From Chloroflexota bacterium (GTDB lineage: Bacteria; Chloroflexota; Limnocylindria; Limnocylindrales; CSP1-4): a stretch of 17,290 bases of DNA. Positions within the stretch are counted from its first letter, which is position 1; each line of letters begins with the position of its first letter. The notes beneath the pieces are model-generated. The model was given only the letters and a program-made list of their open reading frames with translations. It did not search any database and had not been told where the DNA came from. The translations under genes were made by a program, and so were the position numbers. Shown piece by piece: positions 13,626 to 17,290 of this stretch. The stretch covers positions 1 through 17,290 of the forward strand of contig JAJYGO010000234.1 in the NCBI GenBank assembly GCA_021785115.1. Reading direction: 5' to 3'.

Positions 13626-14726
13626 CTAGCTACTATAATGACTGTAGTAGATCACGGTCCCGGCGGGTGCGTGCGGGTCACTGCCGGGTGTACTGGCGCG
13701 CCCTCGGGATCCGGAAGCGGCCGCAAGTACCGCGCCGATCACCACGGCCGCGGCTCCGGAGAGCTCGACGGGCGCGGGCCGCTCACCGCTCAGGAGTGAG
13801 GCGGCGATGCCCACGACGGGGACCAGGTAGAGCACCGGGCCGAGCCGGACGAGGGGCATCCGCGCGAGCAGCCAGAACCACGCGACGTACGCGAGGCCCG
13901 TCCCCGCGACCCCTTGGACGGCTAGGTCGAGGAGCAGGCCCGTCGTGAGCGCGCCCGGCGTCCACGGCTCGGTCAGGGCACTCGCCAGAAGGAGCACCGC
14001 CCCGCCCAGCGCGAACTGCAGGCCTGTCGTGACGACCAGGTCGACGCTGTCGGCGAGGCGGCGCATGGCGATCGTTCCGAGGGCCGGCGCGATGGCCGCG
14101 ACGAGCGACAGGGCGACCCCGTCCAGCCGGGTCGGCCCCGTGCTCGGCGACGCGATGAGGACGACGCCCACCATGGCCGTCGCGAGCCCCGTGCCGGCCC
14201 GTCGGCCGAGCCGCTCGCCGAAGAGCAGCCATCCCGCCGCGGCGAGCGCTAGTGGCTGCACTCCGCCGAGGACCGACGCGACCGCCGCCTCGGCCCGGCC
14301 CGCCGTGAGGTACATCGCCCCAAGCGCGAGCACCGAGTTCGCGATGGCGAGCATGAGGATCACCGGCCAACTCGGGAGGCGCAGCGGGCTGCTGCGGCCC
14401 GAACGTCGAGCCGGCCCGAGTCGCGCCGCGAGCACGGCCCACGCGAGGAGCACGGCGCCGCCCGTGGCCGAGCGCAGCCCGGCGTGCAGGATGGGCGTCG
14501 GCCCCGGGCTCGAGGCCTTGATGAGCACGAAGCACAGGCCCCAGACCGTCGCGACGAGGACGGCCAGCGCAACCGGACTGAGCGAGACCCGGCCGTGCCC
14601 TCCCCCCTCGGCGTGCAGCGCGGCAGGTCCGCCCGGGAGCCCTGCGGTCTGACCGACGCCCGGCGGGGCGAGGCTGCCGGAGGTCGCGGGCAGGCGCCGG
14701 GAGTCAGCGACGGTCGGGGAGCTCAC
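13626..14726 (-). CDS. EamA/DMT-superfamily transporter
   Basis: 366 residues with two EamA repeats, about five helices each (roughly 48-185 and 195-340). Recognisable pieces are VALAVLVATVWGLCFVLIKAS at the first helix, GGVQPLALAAAGWLLFGERL at the end of the first repeat, and LYLVPVVGIAASLLSGERP at the end of the second. DMT carriers export small metabolites such as amino acids; the substrate cannot be read from the sequence. The first 47 residues are a Pro/Gly-rich extension. The GTG start at 14726 has no clear Shine-Dalgarno, so the true start may be further in. The tail after the last helix (about 28 residues) is partly encoded by a dyad that looks like an operator for the K+ transporter gene, whose start lies one base past this stop. 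Confidence 0.8.
   Translation of the reverse strand: MSSPTVADSRRLPATSGSLAPPGVGQTAGLPGGPAALHAEGGGHGRVSLSPVALAVLVATVWGLCFVLIKASSPGPTPILHAGLRSATGGAVLLAWAVLAARLGPARRSGRSSPLRLPSWPVILMLAIANSVLALGAMYLTAGRAEAAVASVLGGVQPLALAAAGWLLFGERLGRRAGTGLATAMVGVVLIASPSTGPTRLDGVALSLVAAIAPALGTIAMRRLADSVDLVVTTGLQFALGGAVLLLASALTEPWTPGALTTGLLLDLAVQGVAGTGLAYVAWFWLLARMPLVRLGPVLYLVPVVGIAASLLSGERPAPVELSGAAAVVIGAVLAAASGSRGRASTPGSDPHAPAGTVIYYSHYSS
13630..13650. promoter_or_regulatory. Candidate BlaI/CopY-type operator at the kimA start
   Basis: On the minus strand, CTACTACA and TATAGTAG frame a five-base centre, forming a dyad whose six outer positions pair fully on each side. The CTACTACA half is identical to that in the candidate operator at 3231. 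It sits inside the last codons of the EamA gene and overlaps the proposed -10 of kimA, so a bound repressor would block initiation. The AT-rich composition contrasts sharply with the surroundings. Confidence 0.4.
13632..13637 (-). promoter_or_regulatory. Candidate -10 element for a leaderless kimA transcript
   Basis: TATAGT on the minus strand matches TATAAT in five of six positions and ends seven bases before the GTG at 13624. Transcription would thus begin at or next to the start codon. A convincing -35 is not visible. Confidence 0.4.
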
Positions 14727-14772
14727 CGTCGGGCGCGAATGGGGCTCGGCGGCGGCTGCCCAGCGGCGCCGC

Positions 14773-15108
14773 TCATCGCGCCCGCGCGCCGGGGCTGAGC
14801 CGCAGGGCGGCGAGGACGACCACGGCCCCTGCGACCGACCAGAACACCGGGACCCCGCCGATGCTCAGCAGTGCCGGCCACCCCGCCATGCGAGGCAGCA
14901 CGGTCCCGAGGACGGCGCCGACGGCGCCGGCAACGAGGATCCGGGCGGGGTCCGCGCGGCCGCCGAGGAGCAATTGGCCGACGAGGCCGGAGACCAGGAC
15001 GGCGACCAGCAGGGTCGCGACGCCCAGAACGGCGCCCCAGACGACCCCGGCCAGCGCCAGGCCGAGGATCGCGCCCCCGGCGAGGAGGAGGCCCGAGCGC
15101 CGCGACAC
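14773..15108 (-). CDS. Small hydrophobic membrane protein next to pspAA
   Basis: 111 residues with four hydrophobic helices (about 6-26, 27-46, 56-71 and 82-102). The second half, RADPARILVAGAVGAVLGTVLPRM with a Gly-rich helix, resembles GlsB/YeaQ-type small stress membrane proteins, but the match is loose and I assign no family. The GTG at 15108 is taken because it follows the pspAA stop directly (TGAGGTG); a GTG at 15138 would give a 29-base overlap and ten more polar residues. The position at the end of the psp genes suggests co-expression and perhaps a role as membrane partner of PspA, replacing PspB/C; that is inference. Confidence 0.6.
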   Translation of the reverse strand: MSRRSGLLLAGGAILGLALAGVVWGAVLGVATLLVAVLVSGLVGQLLLGGRADPARILVAGAVGAVLGTVLPRMAGWPALLSIGGVPVFWSVAGAVVVLAALRLSPGARAR

Positions 15109-15109
15109 C

Positions 15110-15391
15110 TCAGCGTCCGGGCACGAGCCCGTCCGCACCCATCAGGGCGCGGACCTCGTCCAGGGAGGCGTCGGGCGGCGGGAGCACCGCGTCCGAGCCG
15201 ACCAGCTCCCCCGGCTCGAGCCTCGTTCCGTGGATGCGGACCAGGTGGACTAGCCGCGCAAGGTCCTCGTGGTAGGCGGAGTGGTCGCCGCGGTCCACCG
15301 CCGCGCCGAGCCGCTCGTCCATCGCATTGAGGTGGGCGGCATGCTCGTCGTCGACGCGGTACTGGCCGTCGTTGAGGATTCGCACGATCAT
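15110..15391 (-). CDS. pspAA: PspA-associated protein PspAA
   Basis: 93 residues, the family's usual length. The start MIVRILNDGQYRVDDEHAAHLNAMDERL, the middle LARLVHLVRIHGTRLEPGELVGSDAVLPPPDASLDEVRALM and the end DGLVPG match the PspAA domain, which is found fused to or beside PspA in actinobacteria, Chloroflexota and archaea. It is thought to bind or modulate PspA; its biochemistry is not settled. The ATG at 15391 overlaps the pspA stop (ATGA), so translation is coupled. The small membrane protein gene starts directly at its stop. Confidence 0.85.
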   Translation of the reverse strand: MIVRILNDGQYRVDDEHAAHLNAMDERLGAAVDRGDHSAYHEDLARLVHLVRIHGTRLEPGELVGSDAVLPPPDASLDEVRALMGADGLVPGR

Positions 15392-16107
15392 CGGGCCGTC
15401 CCTCCGGCGGCTGCCGTCGCCGCGCCCTTCAGGGCGGCGAGCTCCGCCTCGACCGACGCCGTCCGCGTGGTCCGCTCGAGCTCCGCCTGCACGGGATCGG
15501 CAGCGGCGGAGACGTCGTCGAGGGCGCCCGAGGCGACCAGCTCGTCGATCGCGCCGGCCCTGGCCTGCATCTCCTGGGTCTTGGCGGTGGCGCGGTCCAC
15601 CGCGAGCCCGACGTCCGCCATCTCCTCGGAGACGCCGGTGAAGGCCTCGCCGATCTTGACCTCGGCCTCCGACGCCGAGTACTGGGCCTTGATCACCTCC
15701 TTCTGGTTCCGGAAGGCCTCGATCTTGGCCGACAGGCGCGCCTCGGCGGCGGTGAGCTTGTCCTGCTGCGCCTGGACGTCGGCAACCTGCTGTTCGAGGG
15801 CGGCCTGCTGGCCCGCCAGGACCTGCTTGCGCTCGAGGGCGGCCCGCGCCAGGTCGTCCCGCCCGGCGGCCACCGCCTGGCGCGCCTGGTCGTCGGCAGT
15901 CCTGACGCTCGCCTCGAGCTGCGCGAGCTGGAGCTGGAGTCGGCGCTTGGCGGTCGTGACCTCGATCAGGCCGCGCTGCACCTCGCGGAGCATGTCGCGC
16001 TGCTTCTCGTAGGACAGGTCAAGCGTCTCGCGGGGGTCCTCGGCGGCGCCGACGATGGCGGTTAGCTTGGCCTCAACGATGGTCTTGGTGCGGTTGAAGA
16101 GTCCCAT
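15388..16107 (-). CDS. pspA: Phage shock protein A (PspA/IM30/ESCRT-III family)
   Basis: 239 residues. The N-terminal amphipathic helix MGLFNRTKTIVEAKLTAIVGAAEDP is followed by a long coiled coil (about 26-185, with KRRLQLQLAQLEASVRTADDQARQA and a second long hairpin helix) and the short segment EMQARAGAIDELVASGALDD. PspA-family proteins bind stressed membranes, polymerise into rods or carpets and preserve the proton gradient. The C-terminal tail is Ala-rich. The ATG at 16107 has AAAGGA at the proper distance; homology begins exactly there. It lies 23 bases after pspAB and overlaps pspAA. Confidence 0.93.
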   Translation of the reverse strand: MGLFNRTKTIVEAKLTAIVGAAEDPRETLDLSYEKQRDMLREVQRGLIEVTTAKRRLQLQLAQLEASVRTADDQARQAVAAGRDDLARAALERKQVLAGQQAALEQQVADVQAQQDKLTAAEARLSAKIEAFRNQKEVIKAQYSASEAEVKIGEAFTGVSEEMADVGLAVDRATAKTQEMQARAGAIDELVASGALDDVSAAADPVQAELERTTRTASVEAELAALKGAATAAAGGTAR

Positions 16108-16130
16108 GGCATTCCTTTCCTTGTCGGGGG

Positions 16131-16850
16131 TCAGCAGCAGCCGCCGTGGTGACGGTGCTCGGAGTGATCGGGGTGGCCGGGCTCCTGCTCGCCCGGCCGC
16201 CGTGGGGCGCCGGGCGGCGTGTCCACGGCCGGGTGGTCGTCGTGCCGCCCGGCCGCGGACGTGGCCCCGGGCGCCCCGTCGAGGGGCATGCCCCACATGG
16301 GGTACCAGCGCGCCTGGTCGGGCTCGACCGGCATCTCGCGGCCCAGGGCCGCAGCGAGCTGGAGCTCGCGGGCGTTGTCGCGCGCGCCGTCGCCCGGGCC
16401 GGGCACGAACGGGTAGAACGCGGCGCGCTTGAAGTTGTAGAGCAGGTACGCCGGGCGTCCTGCCGCGTCGCGGAACCCGAAGGCCGCCGAGAGCACCTGG
16501 TCACCGAAGCCGGCGTCGCGCAGCTCGATGCTGATCTGGTAGGCGTTGGCCACGAGGTCTGCCAGCTCAGGATCTGTGACGACCACCCATGCGTAACCGT
16601 AGGCGTCCGACCGCCGCGTGACCGTTGCACCCGTCTCGCGGCCCGCCAGGTCGAGGAGCCGCGAAAGGTCGGCGTCGGCGTCGCGGTACGCCTGCGTGTC
16701 GATCGGCCGGATCACGATCCCGGCCTGCCCGCTCGCCTGGAGGCCGAGCTCGGCGCCGAGGGTGATGGCAGCCGACGAGAGCGCGACGAGCTGCTCGTCG
16801 CGCGACCGCTCAGGCCGCGTGCGGCCGAGCAGGGCGTCGAGCAGGCTCAT
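16131..16850 (-). CDS. pspAB: PspA-associated protein PspAB with a His-rich Cys-Cys tail
   Basis: 239 residues. Residues 1-190 match PspAB: MSLLDALLGRTRPER, then SAAITLGAELGLQASGQAGIVIRPID, SDAYGYAWVVV (81-91), FKRAAFYPFVPGPGDGARDN and LQLAAALGREMPVEPDQARWYPMWGMPL (163-190). The biochemical role is unknown; the gene typically lies between htpX and pspA. The last 49 residues are an extension with eight His (RHDDHP, then HPDHSEHRHHGGCC at the very end), which looks like a metal-binding tail and is not part of the core family. The ATG at 16850 overlaps the htpX stop by four bases (ATGA). Confidence 0.85.
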   Translation of the reverse strand: MSLLDALLGRTRPERSRDEQLVALSSAAITLGAELGLQASGQAGIVIRPIDTQAYRDADADLSRLLDLAGRETGATVTRRSDAYGYAWVVVTDPELADLVANAYQISIELRDAGFGDQVLSAAFGFRDAAGRPAYLLYNFKRAAFYPFVPGPGDGARDNARELQLAAALGREMPVEPDQARWYPMWGMPLDGAPGATSAAGRHDDHPAVDTPPGAPRRPGEQEPGHPDHSEHRHHGGCC

Positions 16851-17290
16851 CGTGCGAGCTCCGCGGCCTCGAGCCGCCGGAGCTGCTCGAGGCGCGTCTC
16901 GAGCGAGGGGTGGGTGGACAGGAGCCCGGCCAGCGACTGGCGGCTGAAGGCCGGCACGATGAGAAGGGCGGCGCCGGGCTCCACCGTGCGCAGGTCGGCG
17001 TCCGGGATCCGGCCCAGCGACCCGCTGATCTTGACCAGCGCCGACGCCAGGTCGGACGGCGCGCCAGTGACCACGGCCGAGCCGCGGTCGGCGGCCAGCT
17101 CGCGGTAGCGCGACAGCGCGCGGATCAGGACGAAGCTGACGAGCCAGACGCCGAGCGAGACGAGGTACACGACCACGATGCTCGGGCGGCCCTCGCCGTC
17201 ACGGTCCTCGCCGCGCCCGAGGCCCAGCCAGAACCCCATCTGGACGATGAACGAGGCGACCGTGGCGAAGACCGCGGCCATCGTCAGGAC
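16847..17290 (-). CDS. htpX: HtpX-type membrane zinc metalloprotease (M48), N-terminal part outside the window
   Basis: The last 147 residues are present. Two hydrophobic helices (VLTMAAVFATVASFIVQMGFW and IVVVYLVSLGVWLVSFVLIRAL) are followed by SRYRELAADRGSAVVTG, where the Glu is the third zinc ligand of M48 peptidases, and by the C-terminal FSRQSLAGLLSTHPSLETRLEQLRRLE typical of HtpX. The HExxH motif lies beyond the window edge. HtpX degrades damaged or misfolded membrane proteins, and in this gene order it is a partner of the PspA system. The frame stays open to the last base, so the gene is cut by the window and not broken. Confidence 0.9.
   Translation of the reverse strand, partial: VLTMAAVFATVASFIVQMGFWLGLGRGEDRDGEGRPSIVVVYLVSLGVWLVSFVLIRALSRYRELAADRGSAVVTGAPSDLASALVKISGSLGRIPDADLRTVEPGAALLIVPAFSRQSLAGLLSTHPSLETRLEQLRRLEAAELAR

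Noticed and set aside
12281..13948. 555-codon open frame on the plus strand
   Set aside because: It is antisense to the KimA and EamA genes, highly charged and without known motifs.
1..17290. tRNA genes, CRISPR arrays, transposases, integrases or attachment sites
   Set aside because: I scanned both strands for T-loop-like GTTCGA contexts, regular repeats and transposase motifs and found none outside coding sequence.

Overview
The window is GC-rich (roughly 70% by eye) bacterial chromosome with densely packed genes, frequent ATGA stop/start overlaps and several GTG starts. The HtpX-PspAB-PspA-PspAA cluster, the cupredoxin/Lgt-like/DUF2933-like cluster and the codon use suggest a Chloroflexota bacterium (for example a Limnocylindria-type soil or freshwater lineage) or a deep actinobacterial relative. 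This placement is inference. I see no rRNA, tRNA, CRISPR array, insertion sequence or phage gene, and no gene-free stretch longer than 300 bases.

Layout. (A) 1-1700, plus strand: the end of a membrane segment, a membrane cupredoxin, a divergent Lgt paralog and a His-rich DUF2933-like membrane protein, overlapping or tightly spaced like a copper-handling operon. (B) 1738-3700, minus strand, converging on A: a degenerate stand-alone receiver domain, then a tiny secreted His/Met/Cys peptide followed by a second Lgt paralog with an extra N-terminal domain. A BlaI/CopY-like dyad lies before the peptide gene. (C) 3846-5543: a NiCoT-type Ni/Co permease divergent from a Fur-family regulator, with a candidate operator between them. 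(D) 5623-8941, minus: an NADH-quinone oxidoreductase subunit L gene without other nuo genes, preceded by a geranylgeranyl-reductase-type flavoprotein with a Cys-rich tail. (E) 9194-11395, minus: a double-hotdog acyl thioesterase and a cyclopropane-fatty-acid synthase. (F) 11645-17290, minus: partial htpX, pspAB, pspA, pspAA, a small membrane protein, an EamA transporter and a KimA-type K+ transporter, all in one direction with gaps of 46 nt or less.

Common thread: most genes concern the envelope, through metal ions (A-C), membrane lipid and quinone chemistry (D, E), and membrane-stress defence plus K+ uptake (F). The least explained parts are the two convergent Lgt paralogs whose Lgt signature Asn is Cys, the secreted His/Met peptide, the BlaI-like dyads before the peptide gene and before kimA, and the His-rich Cys-Cys tail on PspAB.
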